Assembly: GCF_023498005.1 (NCBI RefSeq)
Contig: NZ_CP097289.1
Location: 4,464,001-4,528,000 of the forward strand
Origin: Streptomyces durmitorensis
Lineage (GTDB): Bacteria; Actinomycetota; Actinomycetes; Streptomycetales; Streptomycetaceae
DNA: 64,000 bases
Direction: 5' to 3'
Shown: in pieces, positions 43,503-51,555 of the stretch
Position numbering within the stretch: the stretch's first letter is position 1
Layout: each line of letters starts with the position of its first letter
Made by a program: the position numbers and the translations under genes
Notes under the pieces: generated by a model
The model's input: the letters and a program-made list of their open reading frames with translations, nothing else
The model's database searches: none
Told to the model about the DNA's origin: nothing

Positions 43503-43602
43503 CGCGGCATCCTCGCACCGACCGCCCGGAGCAACGACGTATCCCAATCACTGGATCGCGGCCCCCACACACCCGCAGTCGGTAGCGCTCGCGAGGGGAC
43601 GT

Positions 43603-43694
43603 GCCGGTATGTCCGCCCGGAGCACGGTTCGCGGCACTCCCTCGCCGAAGAAGCCGCACGGCCACCGGACGATAGCGAGGACGGACATACCGGC
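43603..43694 (-). repeat. 92-bp terminal-inverted-repeat element, copy C
   Basis: An inverted copy with perfect 13-bp terminal repeats and the same conserved inner strings on the minus strand. It lies between two divergent genes. Conserved flanks (GAGGGGAC on one side, GCGGCCCCGCCC on the other) match the other copies. Confidence 0.88.
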
Positions 43695-43800
43695 GCGGCC
43701 CCGCCCACAAGACGGACCAGCACCGCACGCAGCACCAGACGCACACCCATACGGCGCCCTCACCTCGCGCCCACTCCCCACCACCCCGAAGGTGGTCCGC

Positions 43801-44289
43801 ATGAACCGCACCCGCACCCACGCCCGCACCCGCGCCACCCGCCTGGCCACAGCCGCAGCCACCACCGCCCTCCTGGCCCTCAGCACCACCGCCTGCTCCG
43901 AAAGCGACGTGGACAAGGCAAAGGACAGGGCCGCCTCCGCGACAGCAAAGGCGGGCGAAGCCGTCTCGTCCGCCACGGAAGCCGCCGCCTCCAAGATGGC
44001 CGAGGTGAAGGACGGCGTGGACGCGAAGACCGACGTGAAGGTGGACGGCCCGACCAAGTCCGAGGACAACCGGACGGCGGCCAAGATCACGGCCACCAAC
44101 AGCACGGACAAGAAGGCGGACTACACCGTCTCCGTCAACTTCCGCGACAGCGACGGCAACCTCCTGGACACGGCCGTCCTCAACATCAGCGACGTGGACC
44201 CGGCCAAGTCGAAGTCCGGCACGGCCCGCAGCAACCGATCCCTGTCCGGCACCCCGAAGGCAGAAATCGGCAAGGCACTACGCCACTGA
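43801..44289 (+). CDS. Small secreted lipoprotein
   Basis: A 162-residue protein. Its Arg-rich signal peptide ends at the likely lipobox STTAC (Cys about residue 32), followed by a helical Ala/Lys/Asp region (KAKDRAASATAKAGEAVSSA). A beta-rich domain (TAAKITATNSTDKKADYTVSVNFRD...) resembles FxLYD-type folds. Function is unknown. ATG 43801 follows AAGGTGG. It converges with the TetR gene. Confidence 0.82.
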   Translation: MNRTRTHARTRATRLATAAATTALLALSTTACSESDVDKAKDRAASATAKAGEAVSSATEAAASKMAEVKDGVDAKTDVKVDGPTKSEDNRTAAKITATNSTDKKADYTVSVNFRDSDGNLLDTAVLNISDVDPAKSKSGTARSNRSLSGTPKAEIGKALRH

Positions 44290-44290
44290 C

Positions 44291-44884
44291 TCAAGGAACG
44301 AGCGAACGCCAAATCCGCTCCGGCAGAACCCGCGCGGCCTGATCCAGATCGACATCGTCGAAACCGGCGAGCCAGCGCCGCGCGGTCGCGACGACGGGCC
44401 CCAGGACCAGCCCCTCGATCAACGGCATCGGCAGCGGAGCGACCTCACCCGAATCCACGTGCCGCTGCATCCAGTCGGTCATCGGGGACAGCCTGGCCTC
44501 CTGCGCGTCACGGAGCTGCCTGGCCTGAGCCATCCCGAGCCGGTCGGCGTACGAGGAGTGCAGGAGCCGCGCGCCGTCCGGATTCTCCTTGATGAACTTC
44601 AGGTAGGCCCGGACAAGGGAGCGGATACCGGTCCGTGCAGTACGGGACCGCTCCACGGACGCGGCCATCTCGGCGAGGAGCCGGCCGAGCCAGCGCAGCA
44701 GCAGAGCGTTCATGAGGCCGTCGACGCTGCCGAAGTGGTGGTAGAGACTCCCGAGGCTGACACCGCTGGTCTTGGTGAGCGCGCCGACGGTGACGCCCTG
44801 CTCTCCGGACTCGGCGTAGACCTGGAGCGCGGCATCCAGGAGTCGGTCGGCGGTCTCTTCACCGCGTTGCTGCTTGGGGCTCAT
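44291..44884 (-). CDS. TetR family transcriptional regulator
   Basis: A 197-residue TetR regulator with the helix-turn-helix VTVGALTKTSGVSLGSLYHHFGS (about 30-52) and a ligand-binding C-terminal domain. ATG 44884 follows GGTGG; a GTG at 44905 would add seven residues. A TTCTAGA-based dyad starts 27 bp upstream, and a related site occurs at 45637-45655. It may thus control itself, the divergent LppU-like gene and possibly the downstream RHH-DUF4097-ABC operon. Confidence 0.9.
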   Translation of the reverse strand: MSPKQQRGEETADRLLDAALQVYAESGEQGVTVGALTKTSGVSLGSLYHHFGSVDGLMNALLLRWLGRLLAEMAASVERSRTARTGIRSLVRAYLKFIKENPDGARLLHSSYADRLGMAQARQLRDAQEARLSPMTDWMQRHVDSGEVAPLPMPLIEGLVLGPVVATARRWLAGFDDVDLDQAARVLPERIWRSLVP

Positions 44885-44910
44885 GGTGCCACCAGCGTAG
44901 AGCACACCAC

Positions 44911-44931
44911 TTCTAGAGCGCTTTTCTAGAA
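44911..44931. promoter_or_regulatory. TetR operator candidate 1
   Basis: Two TTCTAGA boxes six bases apart (TTCTAGA-GCGCTT-TTCTAGA) make a dyad between the TetR gene and the divergent LppU-like gene. Confidence 0.7.
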
Positions 44932-44972
44932 AAACACTCCACCCAAACGGCCCGCTGAATCATACTGACCCG

Positions 44973-45569
44973 GTGTCTGAACCCATATCGCCGACGCCGC
45001 GCCCTGGCCCTTCACGCGGCTCCACACCCGGCTCACCACCCGGCTCACCACCCGGCTCCACCGCCCGCGGCTGCCTGGCGGCACTAGGCGCCGTCGGCGC
45101 CGTACTGGTCGTCATCCTGCTCCTGAACCAGGGGGGCGACGACAGCGACAGCGCCTCTCCGAGCTCCTCGACGAGCCCCTCGACGAGCTCCTCGACGAGC
45201 CAGGGATCGTACGACCCGTCCACCAGCACCCCGTACCCGAGCGACCCCTACACGGACGCCCCGTCCACGGACTCCGTGACCACCCCCACCAGCGAGGCCC
45301 CCACTCCCTTCCGGTCGGGCACCTGCCTCAACGGAACGCTGCCGGACTCCACGACCGCGCAGGAGGTCGACGACGTGGAAGAGGTGTCCTGCTCGGCGTC
45401 CGACGCCCATTACGAGGTGATCCAGACGATCCCGATGACGTCGGAGATGAGCCGCTGCGACGACAACCCCAGGACGCAGTACGCCTTCTCGTACCGCTAC
45501 ACCCTCAACGGCTCGACCATCAACGAGTACGTCTACTGCCTGGTCGGCCTCGGCTCGTACGCGCGCTGA
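44973..45569 (+). CDS. Membrane-anchored secreted protein, LppU/SCO3897-like
   Basis: A 198-residue protein. A Pro/Gly/Ser-rich cytoplasmic start is followed by one TM segment (about 35-52), a Ser/Thr linker, and a C-terminal domain with four cysteines (TCLNGTLPD, VSCSASDAHYEV, SRCDDNPRTQYAF, YVYCLVG). This resembles the LppU domain found in Streptomyces membrane proteins. Function is unknown. The GTG at 44973 is the start. It is divergent from the TetR gene and shares its operator region. Confidence 0.75.
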   Translation: MSEPISPTPRPGPSRGSTPGSPPGSPPGSTARGCLAALGAVGAVLVVILLLNQGGDDSDSASPSSSTSPSTSSSTSQGSYDPSTSTPYPSDPYTDAPSTDSVTTPTSEAPTPFRSGTCLNGTLPDSTTAQEVDDVEEVSCSASDAHYEVIQTIPMTSEMSRCDDNPRTQYAFSYRYTLNGSTINEYVYCLVGLGSYAR

Positions 45570-45636
45570 AGGCGCACGCCGCTACGGACGCGAGCCCGGG
45601 AACGACCACGCCGCACCGAACCACAGCAGTACATCT

Positions 45637-45655
45637 TTCTAGAACGATCTTCTAA
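45637..45655. promoter_or_regulatory. TetR operator candidate 2
   Basis: TTCTAGA-ACGATC-TTCTAA repeats the box spacing of the site at 44911-44931. It lies about 300 bp upstream of the RHH regulator gene. Confidence 0.5.
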
Positions 45656-45692
45656 TCGGGGACGCCCTGAGGTCCACACTGAACCCCGTGGC

Positions 45693-45944
45693 GTGGTGTC
45701 ACGAGCCGAGGACAGCCCTCCCCTCGTGACACCACACGACGCCACGTGACGCCACCCAGCCCCACCTGGTGCCACCTGGCGCCATCTGGCACCACCCCCC
45801 GCACCAAGAGACGCGCAAACACGCACGGCACCACGCCACCTCAGACCAACTTCCTCACGTTTCCGCAGGTCAGAGCAGTCAACCCCAAGCCGGACCCTCA
45901 GAGTGCACCATTCAGGCTTGCGGATGGCACCACGCTGGTGCCAT
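45693..45944. promoter_or_regulatory. Multi-site operator region upstream of the RHH gene
   Basis: This region contains repeated 8-bp boxes of the type TGGYRYCA and their complements. A 13-bp inverted repeat (45693-45705, 45723-45735) comes first. Three boxes follow at exact 10-bp steps (45767, 45777, 45787). Then a 9-bp dyad ATGGCACCA-CGC-TGGTGCCAT (45924-45944) sits 9 bp before the start codon. Helical phasing suggests cooperative binding by a ribbon-helix-helix protein. No gene is seen in 45570-45953. Confidence 0.65.
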
Positions 45945-45953
45945 GATGGCGTC

Positions 45954-46487
45954 ATGGACCTCACGCCGTATGTCGACAACCTCCGCCGCGAACTCGCGGT
46001 GGCCGCCGAAGCCGGCGGCGATGACGCCCGGGAGCTGGCCGAGCGACTGACCGCCCCGCTGGAGTCGGCGACGCGTCTGACCATGCTCAACGTTCTCTCC
46101 GCCGCGATGGACGAGATCACCCGCGAGCTCGCCCCCGGCTCGGTCGACGTACGGCTGCGTGGCCTCGACCCCGACTTCGTAGTGGTGCTGCCGCAGCACG
46201 AGGACCACACCGAACCGCTCGACGCACCGGCACAGGCGCAAGCTGCCCCCGCGCCCGGACCGGCCCCGGCCGACGCCGACGAGGGCGGCACCGCCCGCGT
46301 CAACCTGCGCCTGCCGGCCCACCTCAAGGCCCGCGCCGAGGAGGCCGCGAACCGCGAGGGCCTGTCGGTCAACGCGTGGCTGATCCGTGCGGTGTCGGCC
46401 GCGGTCGACACACGCGGCGCCACCACCCCCCGCTCCCCCGCGAAGGCCAGGGCCATCGGCCAGAGCTTCACGGGCTGGGTGAGCTGA
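45954..46487 (+). CDS. Ribbon-helix-helix (HicB/Arc-like) regulator
   Basis: A 177-residue protein. An N-terminal helical domain (MDLTPYVDNLRRELAVAAEA...) of the kind found in Streptomyces HicB-type antitoxin-like proteins is followed by a Pro/Ala linker. A ribbon-helix-helix follows at about 118-158 (ARVNLRLPAHLKARAEEAAN, then REGLSVNAWLIRAV). No HicA toxin gene is adjacent. The DUF4097 and ABC genes follow on the same strand, so it probably regulates this operon and itself through the upstream boxes. Confidence 0.83.
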   Translation: MDLTPYVDNLRRELAVAAEAGGDDARELAERLTAPLESATRLTMLNVLSAAMDEITRELAPGSVDVRLRGLDPDFVVVLPQHEDHTEPLDAPAQAQAAPAPGPAPADADEGGTARVNLRLPAHLKARAEEAANREGLSVNAWLIRAVSAAVDTRGATTPRSPAKARAIGQSFTGWVS

Positions 46488-46642
46488 CCAACCCCTAGTA
46501 CCGGCCCCTGATACCAGCCCCCCCGGAACGGCGCGACCGCACCAACGCCCCAACGCCCCGAACCCAACGCCCCAAACGCCCCGCCTCACACACCGCGGGG
46601 ACGCCACGAACACTCAAGAGGACCCAAGAGGACGGGACAGCC

Positions 46643-47488
46643 ATGCCTTCTTTCGACACTCCCCAGCCGATCTCGGTCAACGCCCAGGTGGACGCGGGGT
46701 CCATCCAGTTCGCGGCGATCGACCGCGCCGACACCGTCGTGGACGTGGCCCCCCGAGACCCGAAGAAGCGCCAGGACGTGCGGGCCGCCGAGCAGACCGA
46801 GGTCACCTATTCGGGCGGCAAGCTGCACATCAAGACGCCCAAGCAGCGCTACCTCGTCGGCCCCACCGGCACCGTCGACGTCACGGTCGAACTGCCGGCG
46901 GACTCGAGCGTCGAACTGGTCGGCGCCTGGACCCAGGTGCTCGGCGAGGGCCGGCTCGGCGAGGTCCGCGTGAAGACCTCGTCCGGTGACGTCCGTCTCG
47001 ACACGACCGGCCCGCTGAACCTGACCGCCTCCCACGGCTCGATCACCGTCGACCGGGTCGAGGGCCCCGCCGACATCAGCACCAGCTCCGGCAGCCTGCG
47101 CGTCGGCACCGTCGACGGTGTCGCCGTCCTGAAGAACTCCCACGGCTCCACGAACGTCGGCACCGCTTCCGGCGACCTGCAGGTGAGCGGCGCGAACGGC
47201 GACATCAGCATCGAGCGCGCCGAGGGCTCGGTCGCCGCCACCACCGCGCACGGCACCCTGCGGGTGGCCGAAGTGGCCCGCGGGACGGTCCAGTTGGAGA
47301 CCAGCTACGGCGCCATCGACATCGGCATCCGTGAGGGCACCGCCGCCTGGCTCGACGTCAGCTCCGGCCGCGGGCAGGTGCGCAACACGCTCACCGCGTC
47401 CGAGACCCCGGAGAAGACCGGGGACACCGTCGAGGTCCGCGCCCGGACCCGCTGGGGCAACATCGACATCCGCCGCGCCCGCGCCTGA
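46643..47488 (+). CDS. DUF4097 beta-repeat protein
   Basis: A 281-residue protein of the DUF4097 (adhesin-like beta-strand repeat) family. Successive short strands of the pattern VKTSSGDVRLDTTG, LTASHGSITVDRV and ISTSSGSLRVGTV make a right-handed beta helix. No signal peptide or TM segment is visible, so it is probably cytoplasmic or peripheral. It lies 155 bp after the RHH gene and 157 bp before the ABC ATPase, as often seen in Streptomyces. Role unknown. Confidence 0.87.
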   Translation: MPSFDTPQPISVNAQVDAGSIQFAAIDRADTVVDVAPRDPKKRQDVRAAEQTEVTYSGGKLHIKTPKQRYLVGPTGTVDVTVELPADSSVELVGAWTQVLGEGRLGEVRVKTSSGDVRLDTTGPLNLTASHGSITVDRVEGPADISTSSGSLRVGTVDGVAVLKNSHGSTNVGTASGDLQVSGANGDISIERAEGSVAATTAHGTLRVAEVARGTVQLETSYGAIDIGIREGTAAWLDVSSGRGQVRNTLTASETPEKTGDTVEVRARTRWGNIDIRRARA

Positions 47489-47645
47489 GCAACAACAGCT
47501 GACTCCGCGCACGCCCCCCACCCGCGCCCCGGGCACCCCGGGCATGCGCACTCCGGGCACCCGCACCCGCACCCGCACCCCAGTAACTCCGTCAACTAAC
47601 TCCGCCAACTCCGTTCCGGCCTTCGACCACGATCGGGAGTACCCC

Positions 47646-48647
47646 ATGCCTTCATCTGTCATGCCCACATCCAGGAACGGCAACGACCAGGAGCCGCTCT
47701 CCGCCGTCTCCGCCGTCGCCCTGCGCAAGTCCTACGGCGACAAGACCGTCCTCGACGGCATCGACCTGCGCATCCCGTCCGGCTCCGTCTTCGCCCTGCT
47801 CGGCCCGAACGGCGCCGGCAAGACCACCGCCGTGAAGATCCTCTCCACCCTCATCAGGGCAGACGGCGGCCAGGCGCAGGTGGCGGGCCACGACGTCGCC
47901 ACCTCCCCGGACGGCGTCCGCGCCGCGATCGGCGTCACCGGCCAGTTCTCCGCGGTCGACGGCCTGATCACCGGCGAGGAGAACATGCTCCTCATGGCCG
48001 ACCTGCACCACCTCCCCAAGCAGGAAGGGCGGCGGGTGGCAGCCGAGTTGCTCGAACGCTTCGATCTCACCGAGGCCGCCAGGAAGCCCGCCTCCACCTA
48101 CTCCGGCGGCATGAAGCGCCGCCTGGACATCGCCATGACGCTGGTCGGCAACCCGCGCATCATCTTCCTCGACGAGCCGACCACCGGCCTGGACCCGCGC
48201 TCCCGCCACAACATGTGGGGCATCATCCGCGAACTCGTGGCCGACGGCGTCACGGTCTTCCTCACCACCCAGTACCTCGAAGAAGCCGACGAACTCGCCG
48301 ACCGCATCGCGGTCCTGAACGACGGCAAGATCGCGGCCGAAGGCACCGCGGAGGAACTGAAGCGAATGATCCCCGGCGGACACATCAGGCTCCGCTTCAC
48401 CGACCCGGCCGCGTACCAGTCAGCCGCATCGGCCCTGCGCGAGGTCACCAGGGACGACGAGGCCCTGTCCCTGCAGATCCCCAGCGACGGCACCCAGCGC
48501 GAGCTGCGCTCGATCCTCGACTGGCTGGACTCGGCCGACATCGAGGCGGACGAACTGACCGTGCACACCCCCGACCTCGACGACGTCTTCTTCGCCCTCA
48601 CCGGCGGCACCGACGCCCCCAACAAGACCAAGGAGAACGTCCGATGA
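47646..48647 (+). CDS. ABC transporter ATP-binding protein (DrrA-like)
   Basis: A 333-residue ATPase with Walker A GPNGAGKT, signature YSGGMKRR, Walker [13 protein letters not shown] and the DrrA-type C-terminal domain. ATG 47646 follows GGGAG. The open frame extends to 47331, but the upstream part overlaps the DUF4097 gene. The stop overlaps the permease start. The substrate is unknown. Confidence 0.93.
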   Translation: MPSSVMPTSRNGNDQEPLSAVSAVALRKSYGDKTVLDGIDLRIPSGSVFALLGPNGAGKTTAVKILSTLIRADGGQAQVAGHDVATSPDGVRAAIGVTGQFSAVDGLITGEENMLLMADLHHLPKQEGRRVAAELLERFDLTEAARKPASTYSGGMKRRLDIAMTLVGNPRIIFLDEPTTGLDPRSRHNMWGIIRELVADGVTVFLTTQYLEEADELADRIAVLNDGKIAAEGTAEELKRMIPGGHIRLRFTDPAAYQSAASALREVTRDDEALSLQIPSDGTQRELRSILDWLDSADIEADELTVHTPDLDDVFFALTGGTDAPNKTKENVR

Positions 48648-49438
48648 GCTCCCTCTCCCTCGCCGTACGCGACTCGTCCACGATGCTGCGCCGCAACCTC
48701 CTGCACGCGAAGCGCTACCCATCCATGACGCTCCAGTTGCTGCTCACACCGATCATGCTGCTGCTGCTCTTCGTCTACCTCTTCGGAGACGTGATGAGCG
48801 CGGGCATCGGCGGCGGCGGTGGGGCGGACCGGTCCGAGTACATCGCCTACATCGTCCCGGGCATCCTGCTGATGACGATCGGCGGCACCACGGTCGGCAC
48901 CGCGGTGTCCGTCTCCACCGACATGTCCGAGGGCATCATCGCCCGCTTCCGCACCATGGCCATCCACCGCGGCTCGGTGATCATCGGACACGTCATCGGC
49001 AGCGTGATCCAGTCGGTCATGAGCGTGGTCCTCGTGGGCGCGGTCGGCGTGGCCATCGGCTTCCGCTCCACCGACGCCACGGTCCTGGAATGGCTGGCGG
49101 CGTTCGGATTCCTCGCGCTCTTCGCGATGGCGCTCACCTGGGTCGCGGTCGGCATGGGTCTGGTCAGCCCGAACGCCGAGGCGGCCAGCAACAACGCGAT
49201 GCCGCTGATCCTGCTGCCGCTCTTCTCCAGCGCCTTCGTCCCGGTCGACGCCATGCCGGGCTGGTTCCAACCGATCGCCGAGTACCAGCCCTTCACCCCG
49301 GCCATCGAAACCCTGCGAGGCCTCCTCCTGGGCACCGAGATCGGCAACAACGGCTGGCTCACACTCGCTTGGTCCGTGGCACTCTCGGCCCTCGGCTACT
49401 ACTGGTCAAAGGCAGTCTTCAACCGCGACCCGAAGTAA
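48644..49438 (+). CDS. ABC transporter permease (DrrB-like, ABC-2 type)
   Basis: A 264-residue, six-helix permease. The family loop TAVSVSTDMSEGIIARFRTMAI and the conserved FSSAFVPVDAMPGWFQPIAEYQPFTP before the last helix are present. ATG 48644 overlaps the ATPase stop (ATGA). The gene ends 14 bp before the left direct repeat of the integrated element, so it is the last chromosomal gene on that side. Confidence 0.93.
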   Translation: MSSLSLAVRDSSTMLRRNLLHAKRYPSMTLQLLLTPIMLLLLFVYLFGDVMSAGIGGGGGADRSEYIAYIVPGILLMTIGGTTVGTAVSVSTDMSEGIIARFRTMAIHRGSVIIGHVIGSVIQSVMSVVLVGAVGVAIGFRSTDATVLEWLAAFGFLALFAMALTWVAVGMGLVSPNAEAASNNAMPLILLPLFSSAFVPVDAMPGWFQPIAEYQPFTPAIETLRGLLLGTEIGNNGWLTLAWSVALSALGYYWSKAVFNRDPK

Positions 49439-49452
49439 CCAACCCACCCACC

Positions 49453-49544
49453 AAAAGCAAAAGCCCCAGGTCACGGCGAGTGAGTCCTGGGGCTTCAGCA
49501 GAGCCGCCTTCGGGATTCGAACCCGAGACCTACGCATTACGAGT
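49453..49544. repeat. attL: left direct repeat with truncated tRNA-Thr
   Basis: Contains the 3' half of tRNA-Thr (49502-49544, minus strand) and the tRNA terminator hairpin (AAGCCCCAGG/CCTGGGGCTT). Identity with attR ends inside the anticodon loop, just after GAGT at 49544, the usual crossover region for tyrosine integrases. Confidence 0.88.
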
Positions 49545-49580
49545 TGTCGGACCTTGGTCCGAGTGAGTCCATGGCCCTCC

Positions 49581-49619
49581 GTCCGGCAGGCTTCTTGCCT
49601 GATCAGGGGCCTGCCGGAC
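49581..49619. repeat. Inverted repeat inside the left end of the element
   Basis: Perfect 11-bp arms GTCCGGCAGGC and GCCTGCCGGAC with a 17-base loop, flanked by further complementary CCATG/CATGG. It could be a terminator for the membrane protein gene or an integrase arm site. Confidence 0.55.
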
Positions 49620-49700
49620 ATGGATGAACGGCGACGGACACTTCCGGATCCGATGCCGTTTGAGACCGCGATTGAGACCAGTGCTCCCACTGGCCACGCA

Positions 49701-50306
49701 CTACCCCGGCACCTTGAAGGAAGTCAGGGCCGTGTGAGCGACAGCTACGAACGCGGATCGATTCGCAGCAACCTGGTCCCTGGCGCGCTGAACTCTCGAC
49801 CACCAGTCGTCCGCTCCTGCAAGCTCAGGCCGTGGAGACGCTTGTGGAAGCAGCGCATCGGTCAGATGCCCCAAATCTTCTCGCGCGGCACGCACGCTCA
49901 CTCGTAGGACATCCGCTCGTTGGGAAACAGCGCCAGGGCCAAGCATGAGGATCTTGCCTAGGTGGTGGTCAGTCGCACCTTCTAGCCGCTCTGCCGTGAG
50001 GTAGACCTCCACATCCACGCACTCTATGGCGCCCTCGTACAGCGAGACATCGCCGGTGGCTTCGGCTGTGCCAAGAGCGAGGTTGCATGCATCTAGGCCG
50101 TCGATGAAAGCATCGCAGGCACCCAGATAGGCCACGAAGGCTTCTTGTCGCTGCTGCAGTAGCCACTGTCTATGTGTCGCCAGACCTTGATCCTCGACCT
50201 GCTTACGCCCTGCCTTGTAGGCAAAAACACCACTAAGGAGGGCGCTCCCTCCACCCGCCACCAAGCCGATCGCTGCGGCTCCCACCGTCGCTATACCAGC
50301 GTCCAT
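49701..50306 (-). CDS. Hypothetical membrane protein of the integrated element
   Basis: A 201-residue protein with one N-terminal membrane segment (AAAIGLVAGGGSALLSGVFAY, about 9-30) followed by a helical cytoplasmic domain (RKQVEDQGLATHRQWLLQQRQEAFVAYLGACDAF...). Similar small proteins occur on Streptomyces integrative elements and phages; the function is unknown. The ATG at 50306 (MDAGIATVG) lacks a strong ribosome site. Confidence 0.7.
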   Translation of the reverse strand: MDAGIATVGAAAIGLVAGGGSALLSGVFAYKAGRKQVEDQGLATHRQWLLQQRQEAFVAYLGACDAFIDGLDACNLALGTAEATGDVSLYEGAIECVDVEVYLTAERLEGATDHHLGKILMLGPGAVSQRADVLRVSVRAAREDLGHLTDALLPQASPRPELAGADDWWSRVQRARDQVAANRSAFVAVAHTALTSFKVPG

Positions 50307-50724
50307 AGCACGATGATGTCTGGAGTCGCCCCGGCAGAGGTAGCCCGCATATTCCTTCAGGCTTGTTGTTCCTCAACTCACGTACGGGTTTCGGGGCCTG
50401 AAGTGACGCCCGAGGCATCGGCCTCTGAGCTGCGGCGGAGCCGTTGTTGTTGGCCGTTGCCGGTCGTTTCCGATTCCCCTTGGACGGCCCACAGACGGCC
50501 CGGCTCTGCCTGGGCTGCTGCGAGGTGCGCGGGCACCCAGCCCGGATTCTGCGGCCCGCAGGCGCGCACCAAGCCAACCAGACGTTTGAGCAGGCCAGTT
50601 GCAACGCCGAATTCCCCTCCGAGGCGTGGGACCTCATGCATTGCACACTCACGACGGGCAGCTGTAAAAAGCTCAGTGATATAATTCGCCGCGAAAACTG
50701 ACCAGTTGGCAACATGGAGGACCC
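50307..50724. other. Gene-poor stretch of the element
   Basis: No convincing gene. Open frames on both strands (50378-50749 minus, 50444-50701 plus) lack family likeness. A hairpin with arms GGTGCGCG (50524-50531) and CGCGCACC (50563-50570) is present. From about 50640 the sequence becomes AT-richer, and it supplies the ribosome site of the following gene. Confidence 0.5.
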
Positions 50725-51126
50725 GTGAAGCATTCAACCAAATGGACATCCGTCGGGCTAAGCGCCCTGGCCCTGACGCTGTTCGCTTCTAGCACCCAAG
50801 CGCACGCCGTTGACAAAATCTACTGGGCTAACCCGTCTGGATCCTACAGCTCACACGGCAGGGGGGCTTTCAGCACGAAGGGGGACCTCCTTAGAGCCTA
50901 TGACGACGCCAAAGACGGCGAATCCGCATGCGTGTCCATATACGGGAAAATGGTTTCATCCAACAAGTATGAATACAGGACGGTTTGCGCCGCCGGAAAG
51001 GGCAACTCCAAGGACAAGAATCTCAACTTGGTTGAGGGGACAGCGATGAAGATCCAAGGATGGATGCTCGACGAATCGTCACAGTACGACCACAACTTCG
51101 GGCCATGGGTGTCCGGAATGGCGTAA
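50725..51126 (+). CDS. Small secreted protein
   Basis: A 133-residue protein with a typical signal peptide (basic start MKHSTKW, hydrophobic core LSALALTLFA, cleavage near TQAHA). A mature domain of about 105 residues has two cysteines (SACVSIYG, YRTVCAAGKG), suggesting one disulfide. GTG 50725 has a strong ribosome site, GGAGG at 50716-50720. Base composition is clearly below the window average, consistent with transfer. I do not recognise the family. Confidence 0.72.
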   Translation: MKHSTKWTSVGLSALALTLFASSTQAHAVDKIYWANPSGSYSSHGRGAFSTKGDLLRAYDDAKDGESACVSIYGKMVSSNKYEYRTVCAAGKGNSKDKNLNLVEGTAMKIQGWMLDESSQYDHNFGPWVSGMA

Positions 51127-51357
51127 AGAGAACGGTCGGAGAGTAGGTCAAAGACCGCGCAGGCGGCACCAACGGAGACGTCGAATCTTGTGGCGACCTG
51201 AGCGAAGGCGTCATACGTGCCCAGGGACACCGGAGCAACGAGCTCGCATTGGTGTGGTGGGAGCTCACAATGTCGGTCACCCTCACGGATGACTGAAGAG
51301 CATCATGACGCAATCCGCCGGCGCATGTGGCAGGCCAAGTACGGCAGGTTATAGAAG
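51127..51357. other. Fragmentary sequence, possible transposase remnant
   Basis: On the minus strand about 51134-51230 encodes GTYDAFAQVATRFDVSVGAA, which looks like a helix-turn-helix of an IS5-type transposase. It has no continuation on either side. Nothing else is supported here. Confidence 0.25.
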
Positions 51358-51423
51358 CAACGAGGCTCCTGTGCCCGTGATGTGAGGCATCGATGACACC
51401 TCAACGGCATGGGAGCCTCGCTG
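51358..51423. terminator. Long imperfect hairpin
   Basis: CGAGGCTCC (51361-51369) pairs with GGAGCCTCG (51412-51420), with further pairing inside (TGAGG/CCTCA). It follows the GntR fragment and is probably its terminator. Confidence 0.6.
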
Positions 51424-51555
51424 CTACGGCTCGGGTAGTTCAGTGACGAAAGTCCCGATGCCCGGCTGCATCTGTGCCAGCCCTGCGTTCCGGAGCTCGG
51501 TGAGGACCCGCCGGGCCGTCATCTGCGCGATACCGAACTCATCCTGGATCGCGAG
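51424..51555 (-). pseudogene. C-terminal fragment of a GntR-type winged-helix regulator
   Basis: The minus strand reads LLAIQDEFGIAQMTARRVLT, then ELRNAGLAQMQPGIGTFV and ends ELPEP at a TAG (51424-51426). This is the recognition helix and wing of a GntR-family domain. Coding sense stops at the junction with the integrase fragment, so the 5' part is lost. Many integrative elements encode such regulators. Confidence 0.6.

Noticed and set aside
45954..46487. HicAB toxin-antitoxin module
   Set aside because: The protein has a HicB/Arc-like RHH domain, but no HicA-type toxin gene is next to it; the neighbours are DUF4097 and ABC genes.
50378..50749. 123-residue minus-strand open frame in the integrated element
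   Set aside because: No family likeness; overlaps the ribosome site and start of the better-supported secreted protein gene on the other strand.
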